The notes: generated from the letters alone by a model not told the origin. Shown: positions 1 to 10,347, counted from the stretch's first letter. The stretch: 64,000 nucleotides of DNA from Bog-473 sp963850095 (GCA_963850095.1 CAWKJX010000014.1:1-64000), one strand, 5' to 3'. Numbers and translations are program-made.

Positions 1-2
1 TC

Positions 3-335
3 GCTAGAGCATTGATACAGCGTCCCCGGGTTCTGCTGATTGATGAGATGAGCATGGGCCTTGCTCCGGTGATTGCAGCGAGTCTTCTTCCGATGCTACG
101 ACAAATCGTTGACGAGACAGGGGCTTCCGTCGTGCTCGTCGAACAGCACGTGACCCTGGCTCTGAACGTAGCGGATCGGGCCAAGGTCCTCGTACATGGG
201 GAGACAACGTTGGATCGGGCTGCGGAGGAACTACGTTCCGACTTGAAGTTGGTCGAGCAAGCATATCTCGGACATGTCGATCATCATCAAGAGAATCTTC
301 ATGTCCAGGATGGGAGTCGTGCCGAATCCGGATGA
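3..335 (+). CDS. LivF-type branched-chain amino acid ABC transporter ATP-binding protein, C-terminal part
   Basis: The reading frame is open to the left window edge, so the N-terminus (Walker A) lies outside. What remains starts with the Walker B strand 'VLLIDEM', followed by the D-loop-like 'SMGLAPV' and the switch histidine in 'LVEQHVTLAL', then 'ADRAKVLVHGE' and 'EQAYLGH', the usual tail of the LivF family. LivF is one of two cytoplasmic ATPases of the high-affinity branched-chain amino acid (or aromatic acid/amide) importer. No partner genes are visible to the right, where IS remnants begin, so the operon must extend to the left. The tail after 'YLGH' is about 20 residues longer than usual and may have been changed by a rearrangement. 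Confidence 0.8.
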   Translation, partial: ARALIQRPRVLLIDEMSMGLAPVIAASLLPMLRQIVDETGASVVLVEQHVTLALNVADRAKVLVHGETTLDRAAEELRSDLKLVEQAYLGHVDHHQENLHVQDGSRAESG

Positions 336-546
336 CGGCGAGCAGGGTCAAGAAGCGTAGCCGCGGAGTACCACGTTGCGTGCGACCACATTCGGCTTTG
401 ACGTCATCGCCGTCAGGTTCTCCACTTTAGGATTGACGATGGCTTGCCGGTGGTGAGGGAATCGTCGCCAACATGGTGTGGTCCCGGCGCTCATCTGGGA
501 TGGGTGAGTTCCTAACGGCAGTCAAGCCCCTCAAGCGTCACTTTCG

Positions 547-1177
547 CTAGCGTCTTCTCTCGCTGATGTCGATGCCTCCGCATGACCACAGGGCCAGGGG
601 TTCATTCGCCGTGGCCAAGAGCTCGTCTGCCTTGTCTTCACGCCACGATCCCGCACTCGAGCGGACCAACAACGCGGCGAGCCGCGCGCGGCCGAGACGC
701 TTGAGCGCCCGTGGATCGGCATATTTCTCTAATACGACTAGGGTCGTCTTCGACGCGGTGGCCGATCCGAGGGAATCGGGCCCAACCCGGACCCAACAAC
801 TCGACGAGTGCGTCGAGGCGCAGGCGGGCGGCGGGTGCGGCGCTTGACCAGGCTGAAGCGCTGACGCACGGGCCGGCGGAGTGACCCCGCCGGACCGAGG
901 TTGTCGATGCCGCGCAGGCCCTCGGGGTACAGCAACGGCAGACGGGCTAGCACCCCTGAACCGAGCCGGTCCGTCTTGGTGTGCTTGTTTTAGTGGTCCC
1001 GCAGGTCGGCCGACTGCTCGAGGGGGCACCAAGATCACCGTGGCGTCTCGTGTTTGAAGCCAGGGCGAGAGCGGCACCCAGGCATGCGGGTGCGCTCGAA
1101 GATGACGGTCACCGACGCATCGTCGGGGATCTTCGCCCACAGGAGTTCGAGGTCGATGGTCGTCGTGCGGAATGAAT
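547..1177 (-). pseudogene. IS110-family transposase remnant
   Basis: On the minus strand, pieces of the IS110 DEDD-type transposase can be followed through three frames: 'LELLWAKIPDDASVTVIFER', then 'AWVPLSPWL...DATVILVPP', then 'LARLPLLYPEGLRGIDNLGP', then 'ASKTTLVVLEKYADPRALKR' with 'LGRARLAALLVRSS'. The order matches the N-terminal DEDD domain and the middle linker of the family. The very N-terminus is cut off by the IS3 copy that begins at 1178, and the C-terminal serine-containing Transposase_20 domain is absent. At least two frameshifts are needed, so the gene is dead. No terminal sequence could be defined. Confidence 0.7.
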
Positions 1178-1798
1178 CGCCCTGGGTGTCGTGGAGGCTC
1201 CAAACCTTGGGAATTGGAGTCATGGGAAACCATCCGTCGTCCACCCGGTACTCGCCTGAAATGCGGGAGCGGGCCGTGCGAATAGTCGAAAAGACCATCG
1301 CCGAGTCCGGCGAGCGCTGGGGGATGATCTCACGGGTGACCCGTCAGCTTGGCGTCGCCGACAGAACAGACGCTGCGCAACTGGGTCGAGCGAGCCGAGA
1401 TCGACAATGGGCAAGCAATCGGGCACGACGACCGAGGACAAGGAGCGGATCGCCGAGCTGCAAAAGGAGGTCCGCGAGTTGCGCCGGGCCAATTCGATCC
1501 TCAAGTCGGCCCCGGCTCTTTTCGTGGCGGAGCTCGACTGCCCAAGCCGTGTGGCGTACATCGACGCCAACAAGGAGGAGTTCGGGGTCGAGCCGATCTG
1601 CAAGGTCCCTGGAAGACCATGGAACAACTCGAGCTGCCCACAGAGTCTTGGGTCCATTGGTGGAACGAGCGTCGGCTGCACGAGGCCTCTGGCTGCGTCC
1701 CACCAGCCGAGTTCGAAGAGACTTACTTACCGTCGCTTGGGCGAGGCCACCTCGGCTGCGTAAGACCTAACCACCGAGTCTCCATCAAACCCTGGGCG
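1178..1798 (+). mobile_element. IS3-family element, internally deleted (copy 1)
   Basis: The two ends form an imperfect inverted repeat. The left end 1178-1200 reads cgccctgggtgtcgtggagg and the right end 1776-1798 gives, on the other strand, cgcccagggtttgatggaga. The same left end is found at 10388 and 22042, and the same right end near 57730, which supports the boundaries. At about 620 bp the copy is half the length of a normal IS3 element. It lies directly against the broken IS110 gene and probably inserted into it. No target duplication could be assigned. Confidence 0.75.
1222..1763 (+). pseudogene. IS3-family orfA plus ends of orfB, frameshifted and deleted
   Basis: OrfA starts at ATG 1222 and opens with 'HPSSTRYSPEMRERAVRIVE' and 'SRVTRQLGV', a typical IS3 helix-turn-helix N-terminus. 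It continues in other frames with 'TLRNWVERAEID', the leucine-zipper-like 'ERIAELQKEVRELRRANSIL' and 'APALFVAELD'. OrfB is reduced to 'VAYIDANKEEFGVEPICKV' and, after a large deletion that removes the whole DDE core, the C-terminal 'WVHWWNERRLHEASGCVPPA'. It cannot make active transposase. Confidence 0.7.
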
Positions 1799-1979
1799 AT
1801 GCACGTGCCGGGTCTACATCCTTACTCGTGGGCAGTTGGAATGGTCGGGCCCAGCCCTCGAGGCTCGGCACAATCTCGCTGACACGAAGCGAATGTACCT
1901 CGGTCAGGTTGCTCCTGAGCAGCTTGATACGGAGAGGACCGGGACGAGTCAGAGGGAGGAACATCAGTCAGATCCAACG

Positions 1980-2127
1980 CGTGTGGCGATACGTGGCGAC
2001 TATCAAGGGATTGCTGAAAGGATTGGCGACTGGGACTCGCTGCCAGCAACTGACTTCGTCTATTTTCACGATCACCTTACCGATCCGGAGGCTATAGTTG
2101 AAAGACTCTCGGACTTCGAGGTCGGAG
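1980..2127 (+). pseudogene. D-2-hydroxyacid dehydrogenase family, N-terminal fragment
   Basis: About 49 codons read 'RVAIRGDYQGIAERIGDWDS', 'ATDFVYFHDHLTDPEAIVER' and 'LSDFEV'. This resembles the first strand and loop of SerA-like NAD-dependent 2-hydroxyacid dehydrogenases ('VLDDYQGIA...W..L....V.FF.DHL.D...L..RL..FE'). The match stops sharply and the NAD-binding GxGxxG domain is missing, so this is a fragment left by a rearrangement. Identification rests on resemblance only. Confidence 0.5.
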
Positions 2128-2448
2128 AGTCGCGCGAAGTCCTCGGCGTGACCCGACGATGCTTACGCGTACGCAATTGGCGGGAATCCTTAACATTCAC
2201 ACAGAGCGCATGCAGCCGGTCTATCCTGTTAGTCAGAGGTGAATGACTCTACCTTCGCACAAGCGCACAACAGATGCGCTCATAGAGGATGATGCTGAGC
2301 AAGCTGAACGCGGTTGGCGTTCGGACAAGTGACAAGCACTCACTTTAACGGCATTCACGATTCCATTCTGAGGTTTGAGGCGGAAGTGATCAAATGGTGC
2401 TAGTTAAATGGGATAGCTAGATGTGCTGAGGTGGATTAGATGCAAGAA

Positions 2449-2476
2449 TTGGCATGGTATCCGTATTCGTTAATAC
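2449..2476 (+). promoter_or_regulatory. Putative sigma-70-type promoter for the SDR at 2507
   Basis: TTGGCA at 2449-2454 and TAATAC at 2471-2476 are separated by 16 bp. A start would fall near 2484, about 23 nt before the ATG. The region 2250-2480 is clearly more AT-rich than the rest of the window, which makes such matches more likely by chance. Confidence 0.45.
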
Positions 2477-2506
2477 AACTTGAGCAGCGTAGTTTGTGAG
2501 GGCGAG

Positions 2507-3387
2507 ATGATTCGCAGCGAAATTAGCCTTGATGGAATTCCAGCCGAGGTCGTCGATCGATTTAATCTCGCAGGAATCTCTTTATCTCGCGCTACTGTAC
2601 CCACATCTGATCTCCTCAGCCTTGATGGCCAATCTGCCTTGGTCACGGGAGGAGGTGGTAGTGGCTTAGGTAATGCAATCTGTCATCGTCTTGCAGAGCA
2701 AGGTGCAGCAGTAGGCGTCCTAGATGCATCTATGAATGCGTCGGAGATCGCGGCGGAGGAGCTCCGGAGCCGTTGGGGCGTCAGTTCGATAGCAATTACT
2801 GCCGATGTCGGGGATTGGCATCAGGTTCAGATTGCTGTAGATGAGGCCTCGCAGGCGTTTGGAAAGGTCGACATACTCGTCAATAATGCGGGGGGCCCGC
2901 TAGACAGAGGTTATGATTTCGCTAGCGCCCCATACGATCAAATCGAGGCCACGATTAGCCTCAATCTGTTCGGTGTTCTGAACGTCACGAAGGCCGTTCT
3001 GGGTTTAATGCTTCCAGCTCACAAAGGACGAATTGTCAACATTTCGTCTGAGGGCGGAAAGGTCGGGGGGTGGCCTCGCTGGTTTATTCGACGGCCAAGG
3101 CGGCTGTGATTGCATTCACGCGAAACTTGGCTCACGAGGTAGGTCCCAGCGGTATTTCAGTAGTTACTGTATGCCCCGGAATAATGGTCGGGTCTCAAAC
3201 ACTCGACGGTTTCCGAGGTGCAGATTTAGGGAGTCTAGAGAATCTAGTGCACGGCTTCGATCGAGCGACGATAGGTCGCTGCTCTACGCCCGATGAAGTC
3301 GCCAGTGTGGTTTCGTTCCTGGCGTCTGAGGCTGGAGCGTATATACATGGAACAGCGGTCAGTGTTGGCGGCGGTATGTCTGATTAG
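2507..3387 (+). CDS. Short-chain dehydrogenase/reductase (frameshifted)
   Basis: A classical SDR of about 290 residues. The N-terminal part has 'ALVTGGGGSGLGNAICHRLA' (dinucleotide-binding TGxxxGxG), 'DILVNNAGG' and the serine strand 'GRIVNISSEGGKVG'. The frame then breaks in a run of six G at 3066-3071, and the rest continues one frame away with the catalytic 'YSTAKAAVIAFTRNLAHEVG', 'VCPGIM' and the C-terminal 'HGTAVSVGGGMSD'. Start ATG 2507 follows gagggcgag; a TTG at 2480 is possible. It carries an unusual 40-residue N-terminal extension before the Rossmann fold. The break in a homopolymer suggests either a sequencing error or a recent slip. GC content is below that of the neighbours, a hint of separate origin. 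Confidence 0.8.
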
Positions 3388-3499
3388 GGAAGCGCATACT
3401 CTGCCAGGGCTACTCCCAATTCAGACGCGAAGAGTCTCTTTGCTCCTTTCCTGAGTGTCGACTCGTTGCGCGCGGGCGCAGCGGCGTCCACGTCGTCGT

Positions 3500-4089
3500 C
3501 GAATTCGATTATGAATCCACTCCCGATGACGAAATGTCGGGCCGGACGAATCTGGCTGGTACGCCTACGCCGCGGCGACCAAGCCGTCGTCATTGCCGCA
3601 GAGCTCGGTCGTCCCTCGGCCGACCACTTGGCGGGCCGATTCAACACCCCCTCCGCGACTCGTCGCAGATCGAAGGAAGCACGCTGCTCGAAGATCGAGC
3701 GCACGTGATGGGCATGCGGGAGATCCAAGCCCGAGGTGAGCCGCGCCTTTTCGAGGTCGTCGAGCCGCCGGGTGGAGACTCCGAGGCATAGCCTGGCAGA
3801 GAACGGCCATGAGGAAGTTCGGCACGCCTGCGCGGCTGGAGCAAGAGCTCGGGTAAGTACGGTCCCTTTCTGAGCTTGGGGACGTTGAGCTTGGTCACCC
3901 GACCCGGGTGTCCCAGGGGCGGGTGGGGTAGGCGTTTCTCACGTTCTCCCGATCCCCACTACGCTCGCTACGGCCTGCACCGCACTGCATCGAGGCCTCG
4001 GCGCTCACGATCGTCTCGGCGAAGGCCTGGAGCATCGCCTGGCGAGGTCGGTGTCGCCGTCTGCGCCCTCGAGGTACTTGCTCAGCCAA
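3500..4089 (-). pseudogene. IS256-family (Mutator) transposase, N-terminal fragment
   Basis: On the minus strand the IS256 N-terminus can be read across frames: 'GAGRSERSGDRENVRNAYPT' and 'RPWDTRVG', then 'TKLNVPKLRKGPYLPELLLQ' with 'PRRRAE', then 'LCLGVSTRRLDDLEKARL'. These equal the conserved 'RNGYR.R.WDTRVG...L.IPKLR.G.Y.P..L..RRRAE...VSTR.VDDL' block. The DDE core is not recognisable, and only loose similarity continues to about 3384. Three frames are used, so it is inactive. A C-terminal fragment of the same family lies at 5944-6530 in the same orientation; the two are separated by the ligase gene. Confidence 0.65.
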
Positions 4090-4180
4090 ACCGACGCGCG
4101 GATAGTGGTAGTGACAGTCACCATTATTCCCCCTCCAGTAGTTGTTGTTACCGTCGCGTCCGGGGATGGTCCTCAGCTCA

Positions 4181-4211
4181 CCCGCTCATACACCACTGGT
4201 TGGGACTCAAC
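4181..4211. repeat. 31-bp dispersed repeat, copy A (inverted copy at 10348-10378)
   Basis: The reverse complement of this stretch matches 10348-10378 at 29 of 31 positions; the core is gttgagtcccaaccagtgg. It lies just upstream of the IS256 transposase fragment here and just outside the left end of an IS3 copy there. It may be part of a decayed element end. Confidence 0.6.
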
Positions 4212-4237
4212 TCGCAAGAAGAGGACGGGGAGGAACT

Positions 4238-5773
4238 TCAGGCCTGCGAAATCCCGTGGGCCTCCGCCGGCTCAGCTGCCTGGCGAAGTCGGTTCTTGTC
4301 GATCTTTCCGATGTTGGTCCTGGGAAGCTTCTTTACGAACTCGACGGACTGGGGCTTCTTGTAGGAGGCGATCCGACTCCGACAGAAGTCGATCAGATCC
4401 TGCGCCGAAGGCTGCGCCCCCTCGCGCCGAACGACGACTGCATGGACGGCTTCGCCCCACTTGACGTCTGGGACGCCGATGACCGCGACCTCTCTTACGG
4501 CGGGGTGGGAGGCGAGAACATTCTCGACCTCAATCGGATAGACGTTAAAGCCACCCGAGATGATCATATCCTTACGGCGTCCGACGATGGACAAATAGCC
4601 ATCCTGTGCCTTAACCCCGATGTCGCCGGTCCAGTAGAAACCGTCTCTAAGTGCATCGCCGGTCGCAGTCGGGTTCCTCCAGTATTCAGTCATGATCTGA
4701 TCGCTCTTCACGAGCAGTTCACCAGGGATCCCGACCGGAACGTCCTCTCCCTTCTCGTCGACGATCGAGGTGATCACCCCCGGAACGTCTCGTCCAACGG
4801 AGTCGAGTCGACCTTCGAGGTGGTCCTTGTCCGACAGATGAGTTGCGATCCCCGCTTCTGTCCCCCCGTAGCTCTGGTGCAGGCCCCAGTCGAAAGTGTC
4901 GAGCACCTGGGATAGAAGCGCTGGAGTGATCGGCGCTCCACCATAGGCTGCACTGCGAAAGCTCGACAGGTCTCGCCTCTCTTTGTTGCCAGCGTCGAGC
5001 AGCATCTGGAACATAGTTGGAGAGAGCAGCGAAACAGATGCTCTTTCCTGTTCAACCAGACGGAAGAACTCCACTGGTTCAAAGCGGCTGGAGATAACGG
5101 TGGTCCCAGCACTGTACCCATACCCACGCAGCCATTGGTGGCCTGGGGCGACGGCCATGGGTCTCACAAAGAGGTGCCGATCGTGACCCAGCATCCCGTG
5201 TGCACCCAACACGATCCGGGCGAACGCTATGAGAGCGCCGTGGGAGATCACCACACCTTTGGGCACTCCGGTGGTGCCACCGGTGAAACAGATACTACAA
5301 GCATCTGTTGGTTCTGGCCCGAACTGGACCCTCCTATCCGACGCTCCAGTGATCAAGCTTTCGTATGTGAGGTGCCTCGACGGTACTCGGTCGCGATCAG
5401 CGTCGAACCGAACATTTCGGCCAGGTGCTCGGCCTCTTGTTCGAACTCCGGTCCGTAGAAGATGGCTCTGGGCTCTATCTGAGCCCCGATCGCGACGAGC
5501 TCCTCGATGGCGAGGCGCTGGTTTAGGGGCACTGCGATTATTGCGACGGCGCCCGCGCGTGAAAGAACTCGTAGCACTCGAGACAGTTCTCCGCGATGAT
5601 GGAGACACGTTCACCCTTGCCGATCCCCAACCCGTGGCGAAGCGCGTTCGCCAATCGATTCATACCCGCCCCTCGAGCTCCCGCCAAGTGAGGCGCCGAC
5701 CCTCGTCGACGACCGCTTCATCATTACCGAAGTGTCGTGCGTTGAAGGGAACGATGTCGCTTACGACGGTCAT
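4238..5773 (-). CDS. AMP-dependent acyl-CoA synthetase/ligase (frameshifted)
   Basis: An ANL-superfamily ligase that would activate a carboxylic acid to the acyl-AMP and then the CoA thioester. The C-terminal 70% is in one frame and holds the P-loop 'ICFTGGTTGVPKGVVISH', 'SYGGTEAG', 'YWRNPTATGDALRDGFYWTG', the hinge 'DGYLSIVGRRKDMIISGGFN' and the catalytic lysine motif 'RTNIGKIDKNRLR'. The N-terminal part starts at ATG 5773 ('TVVSDIVPFNARHFGNDEAV') and needs about three frame changes, through 'AVPLNQRLAIEELVAIGAQI', before joining. Length, about 510 residues, is normal. It is followed on the minus strand only by IS debris. Together with the second ligase at 22486 it suggests import or generation of organic acids as substrates. 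Confidence 0.85.
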
Positions 5774-5863
5774 CGTTGACTGGGATTTTGGCAGGGCAAT
5801 ATCCTCCTACGAGCCCTGAGGGCTTGCCTGTGGAAGTAAAAACCAATGCTATGACTATACGCA

Positions 5864-5892
5864 ATATCACAGCTTCCCCAGCCAGGTGTCAA
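5864..5892 (-). promoter_or_regulatory. Putative promoter for the acyl-CoA ligase at 5773
   Basis: On the minus strand TTGACA (5892-5887) and TGATAT (5869-5864) are separated by exactly 17 bp. A start near 5857 would give a leader of about 84 nt before the ATG at 5773. Confidence 0.55.
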
Positions 5893-5943
5893 TGGCTGTG
5901 AAATAAGATCCGTGCGCTGTTGAAGTTCAGCGGCGGTCACAGC

Positions 5944-6530
5944 TCATTCAGGCGGCTGCCGGATCGTCCTCTTCGGGTCCAGCACCCCTGGTATGGCCTG
6001 GCGGCCAAGGGCGGCTACCAGCTTGGCCATGTCCTTGTGACCTCGTACGCGTCGGAACGAGCGCTCAACGTCGAGCATGTCAGGGGCGGCCCGGCGCTTG
6101 TTCATCGAGCCGTCCCTCCACTTTCGTCACTCGGCGTGTCGTCCGCTTGGCGATCGAGGATCATCGACTCAATGCAATTGCTGGTGATAATGGTGGCGGT
6201 CAACGTGTCACCGACGCACAGACGCCCGGCGCTGAACATGTCGTGAATTCCTCGCGCCGACGCGGCCGGTCGGAAAGGCATAGAGCTCTTCGGCGAGGCC
6301 TTGGGTGGCGGCCAGCTACGTCGAGTCCGTCGATCATAAGCGGCACAGCCACACGTCGAGGGTCCGAGAGGTTCCGAGGTGTCAGTTCGCCCAGGGCCGT
6401 CCTCACGGCCGCCACGAGCGCCTCGAGATGGCCGACTTGGACATCGCCTTGGAGCACTGCTCGAGCTCCCCCCACCGCTATCCGCACCCCTGGAGCTGGC
6501 CCGGCCGTCGGACTATCGTGAGTGGGAGAT
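5944..6530 (-). pseudogene. IS256-family transposase, C-terminal fragment (copy 1)
   Basis: The minus strand ends with 'RKWRDGSMNKRRAAPDMLDV', 'ERSFRRVRGHKDMAKLVAAL' and a stop at 5946-5944, which is the C-terminal block of IS256-type transposases (…VTRWRDG…MLEAERSFRRV.G..D...L). Upstream, in other frames, are 'NCIESMI' and the weaker 'LEALVAAVRTALGELT'. A homologous stretch of about 320 bp lies at 43902-44215. Both copies are frameshifted at different places. Confidence 0.6.
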
Positions 6531-6563
6531 GGCCGTTCGGGGGCAGGCAGGAAGGCAGGCAAA

Positions 6564-7825
6564 GTGACCGTAGCCACCACGACGTTGATGGGCGACAAAG
6601 AGGCAGGCGCGCTCCTTCGAGAGGCCGTGACCGTGGCGGAAGCGAGCGGCGATCCGTACCCGCAGATCAGGAAACTGGTGGGTTCGATTCCCGATCACAT
6701 CGCCCCCAACGGCGATTCATTCGTGTACAGCTACACCCTGGCGCAGGAGGTTCTCCACTCCGGCGCCTTGTTCAAGAACGGCCAGTACGCCAGCTCGACC
6801 CCGCCGGGGTTGACCGACGAGCAGCGCCAGCAGCTCGCGACGAGTCACCCGACGATCGGGCATGCTGACATCGATCGACGATCCAGATCACGCCCGCCTC
6901 CGCCGGCTAGTGACCGTGGCGTTCACGCCCAAAGCGGTGGAGCAGTATCGGGTCGTAGCCAAGCGGGCGCTGGACGAAGCGTTCGCCGCCCTCGACCCGA
7001 GCACGCCGATTGACCTGGTGACGACGTTGGCCACCGAGGTGCCGACCCAGGTGATCGGCGAGCTGCTGGGCTGTCCCTGACGGACCGCAAGTCCTTCGCG
7101 GCGCTATACCTCCGGCAGGCCGCGGGCACGACCCGGGCAACGACTTCGCCACGCATCTCGATGCCGTCCGGGCCAGGCGCAAGATGTTCGCCTACATCGG
7201 AGAGCTGATCGAGGCCGAGCGGGCCCACCCCGGCGACTATCCGCTAGGCCGTCTGATCAAGCTCGAGCAGGAAGGCGAGAAGATCAGCAGCGCGGAGCTG
7301 ATCTCGTTGGCGGCGCTCATGTACTCGGCGGGGTTCGGCACGACACACCGCACGATCGGCAACGGGTTCGTGTCGCTGCTGCAGCATCCCGAGCAGGCGG
7401 CCGCCCTGGCCAACGACCCCTCGCTGGCTCGGGCGTCGACCGATGAGGTTCTGCGCTACGACGCGACGGTCATGACGGTTGGCTACTTCGTCGGGGCGGA
7501 CGAGGGCGAAGCGGCGGGCCGGCGGCTGGCGCCCGGGACGAAGTGCACCGTCTTGTTGGGTGCGGCCAACCATGACCCGACCATGTTCGACCGGCCGGAG
7601 GTGTTCGACATAATGGCGCCCCGGCGGCACGGGTCCATGACGTTCGGCTACGGCACCCATTACTGCCTGGGCGTCAACCTCTCCAAACTGGAGACCGATG
7701 TCGTGCTGGGCGAGACCTTCCGGCGCTACCCCCGGATGCAGCTGACCGAGACACCTGTGCGCAAGCCGTCGTTCCGTGTCCGGGAGTTCGTCTCGGTGAT
7801 GGCGGTCCTCGAGCCGGGCGGCTGA
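6564..7825 (+). CDS. Cytochrome P450 (frameshifted)
   Basis: A soluble bacterial P450 of about 420 residues in three frames. It begins at GTG 6564 after ggaaggc, with 'DPYPQIRKLVGSIPDHIAPN'. The second piece from about 6862 has the C-helix 'SIDDPDHARLRRLVTVAFTP', giving the usual H-x-R-x-R heme propionate contacts. The third piece from about 7184 has the I-helix 'LMYSAGFGTTHRTIGNGFVS', the K-helix ExxR in 'DEVLRY', and the heme-thiolate loop 'FGYGTHYCLGVNLSKLE'. Breaks lie near 6860 and 7080. The redox partner could be the stand-alone ferredoxin at 21376. The substrate cannot be predicted. Confidence 0.85.
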
Positions 7826-7849
7826 GGCAGCAGTGGGCAAGGGCTGGCT

Positions 7850-8040
7850 GGCGGCCAAGCGCGCCGTGTATCGTCCACGCGGGGCCGGCCACCCGCTTCT
7901 CTTCGCTGAGGAGTGAGCCGAGCTGCTCCTCGTGGACATCAACGAGGAGCGCGGCGCGGAGGTCCGCCAGCTCATCGCCAAGGACGACGGGACGGCCTAC
8001 GTGCATCGAGCCGACATCCGAGACGGTTACGGCTGCCGGA
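7850..8040 (+). pseudogene. SDR N-terminal fragment
   Basis: Directly after the P450, the frame 'FAEE.AELLLVDINEERGAE' and 'VRQLIAKDDGTAYVHRADIR' gives the first helix, second strand and the 'xDIRD' turn of an SDR. The preceding glycine-rich loop is distorted by indels (CIVT.RGAGHPLL). The gene stops where the IS481 fragment begins near 8048, so insertion of that element probably destroyed it. Confidence 0.5.
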
Positions 8041-8069
8041 GCATCGCAGCGCAAGCCGAGGCAGGTTCA

Positions 8070-8499
8070 GCCTGCTTTTTTACGTCGAGATGGACGAGCT
8101 CGCCCGGATGCGTGGTCTCGATCCGGCGCACCGTGCGACCCGTTGTGCGCTCGAGGTCAGACAGGCGCGACACCCCGTGGCGAGGCCAGATTGCATGGAG
8201 GGTCGACGCCGGCACTCCCGCTCGGTCAGCCAAGCGAGCGGCCCCCAGTTGGCAGCGCCGCCGCAAGGCGACCACTCGACGCTCGACCTTGGCCGGGGTC
8301 TTGGTCGGGCAGCGTCGTGGCCGGCTCGAGCGGTCCTCGAGGCCGGGCTCGCCGCCCTCTTGGTAGCGGCGCCACCACTTATGGGCGGTCTGGTGCGAGA
8401 TCCGCATGGACTCAGCCGCCGAAGCGACGGTAAAGCCGTCTTCGATGAGTTCGCAGAGCGGCGTCGACCCTCTGGGGTCAGTGGAGCGTTACGGTGCAT
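8070..8499 (-). pseudogene. IS481-family transposase, N-terminal fragment (copy 1)
   Basis: The minus strand starts at ATG 8499 with 'MHRNAPLTPEGRRRS', the usual IS481 start, then shifts frame into the helix-turn-helix 'MRISHQTAHKWWRRYQEGGE', 'GLEDRSSRPRRCPTKTPAKV' and 'VSRLSDLERTTGRTVRRIET', ending at the first catalytic strand 'ELVHLDVKK'. The DDE core and C-terminus are missing. The same N-terminal sequence occurs at 44285. Confidence 0.7.
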
Positions 8500-8502
8500 G
8501 GG

Positions 8503-9768
8503 AGCCTCCTTGGTCAGCGTGGGTGTCTAGCTAGTCGCTACACGTCACTACAACTCCCGGACGAACGTCGCGACCGATGGTGGGCGGCCCACCTAGAGCA
8601 CCTGGCGGCCTGCGAACCATGATTGATCCATGAGCGCGAGGTTGACCCAACTATCGCGTGCCAGCCCCCGGAGGCCCGTTCCGTGGTCCTGGATAGGGCG
8701 ATCCGGGTTGACTTTGTGGACCACGCCAGCTCAGCCTCCTGACAATGCCTCTTGGAGGGCCGAGTTCTCCGACTTTGCTTGCTGGCACACGGCAGCGTTG
8801 TTCGCATCGGCCTCTAACGAGGGATTGAGAACATCCGAATCTAGGAATCAGTGGCGTCTTGGATCGTCGTGTCCGTGTCGTTCACGCAGGTGCTGAGATC
8901 AGCGGCTATCGACCCGGCATCGCCGAGGGCGGTCGCCAAGACGTCGTTCTCGTTAACTGCTGAGTTCTTTTGATTCGTGACCGTTGAGAGTTGCTGTCGC
9001 GTAGAGGCCAGCGAGGCAGAGAGCGGGTTTTTGCTGTATCGGTTTCAGATTGGTACTTGGTCACTTCACAGTGGTAATCGCTATGCCACTGGTCCCAATC
9101 CTTGTGCTGCTGGCAAGCGGCAGTGATCGGCCGCTACGAGGAGTACGGCGACAATGCAGCTGGCCCCGATCAGCCACCAGTTCCGCTTGCGGACCATGAT
9201 GCCTGGCGGCGGTGAAGCGGGGCGCGCCACGGACACCCGCTGTGTTGGCCAGTGGTGATCAGCTCCCGCCGGTGCGCGGTAGGACGCTATGGGTGCCGGT
9301 GGTGCTGCGGGAACCGGAGTCGCTTCTGCTTTGATGAGCGGGCGGCGTCCATGAACTCCAGCCTATTGCGCCTCGCTACCTGGGTCGGTACTCCGTTGCT
9401 TTCGAAGTATTGCTCCGGATGACACCCTGTGGGATCCTGGTACCACCCCGGATAGTCCTTGAGGGCTCCGGCCACTTCCACTTTGCGCCATGCTCACGAC
9501 GGGTAGCTTCTCTCCCTTGTGGTCCGTTTTCTCGGTGGTCTTTGGTTTGGTCTCTTGAACACCTGCCTCACGGCAGGACTCAGGGACCGCCACCTCACTT
9601 CAACAAACATGGGGAAACCGTCAGTGATCACGCTGCAGAATGGACGAGCACGACTTGGTTTGGTCCGAGAACCGTCACTATGATGAAGATGGCGGGGCCC
9701 TGTTCGGATTCAGCAGCTTCTCGTGAGAAGAAGTCTTGCTATAGACCAAATAAGGAGAGTGTCTGTAC
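8503..9768. other. No recognisable gene
   Basis: About 1.27 kb. A minus-strand stretch near 8540-8760 reads 'DHGTGLRGLARDSWVNLALM' in one frame and could be a gene fragment, but I cannot assign it. The rest shows short, uninformative frames. A possible -10-like gctata lies at 9737-9742 ahead of the gene at 9769. Confidence 0.4.
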
Positions 9769-10089
9769 GTGATTTACGAGCTCCGTGAATACAAAATGGT
9801 CATGCATCTCCAGCAGGACTTCCTCGAAAGATTCCGAGAAGACCTTGTCCCAGGGATGGAGAAGTTAGGGTTCGATTTCCTGGGTGCTTGGCTAACATAC
9901 ATCGGCCCTGGCTCTCATACCGACTTGGTGTGGCTTTTGCGTTGGAATGACCTAGGGGAGCGCGATGCTGCTTTCGATGCGCTCCATGCTCAACCCGGCC
10001 ATCCGGCATATGTGTTGGAAAATGGGCCCCGCATGACCAGCGTCACAGTCCGCTTCATGCACCCGACCGAATTCTCGCCGATGAAGTAA
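9769..10089 (+). CDS. NIPSNAP family protein
   Basis: A 106-residue intact protein with the NIPSNAP-type ferredoxin-like fold signature: 'MIYELREYKM' at the start, 'GAWLTYIGPGSHTDLVWLLR' and 'WNDLGERDAAFDAL' in the middle and 'MTSVTVRFMHP' near the end. Such dimeric alpha+beta barrel proteins are common next to catabolic genes in actinobacteria, but no reaction is established for most. The start is GTG 9769, with AGGAG at 9752-9756, a little far from the start. It stands alone between long non-coding stretches. Confidence 0.8.
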   Translation: MIYELREYKMVMHLQQDFLERFREDLVPGMEKLGFDFLGAWLTYIGPGSHTDLVWLLRWNDLGERDAAFDALHAQPGHPAYVLENGPRMTSVTVRFMHPTEFSPMK

Positions 10090-10347
10090 TCACGCTGTAC
10101 CGTACTGTGGTCACTGGGTTGCGCTAAATCAGGCTCTCGAATGCCGCGGGCTCCAACGAATACAGACCGCTAATGCGTTTCCAGCCCTCTAACTTCTTTC
10201 TTGTGTTCGGCCACGACGGCGGATCTGCTTGCCCAGCTCCCGTTGCTTAGACAGATCCGCCATTTACTGCGCGTATTCAGCCTTCAACAGAATCGGGTGC
10301 GCGCCCAGAGAGTTACTAATTGCGCCTGCCGCAGCTTCGCTCCGCCA

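Noticed and set aside
4142..4915. A 257-codon forward frame
   Set aside because: Antisense to the C-terminal half of the acyl-CoA ligase, where all motifs are on the minus strand.
6676..6700. tRNA-like gggttcgattccc sequence
   Set aside because: It lies inside the coding frame of the P450 and no cloverleaf can be formed around it.
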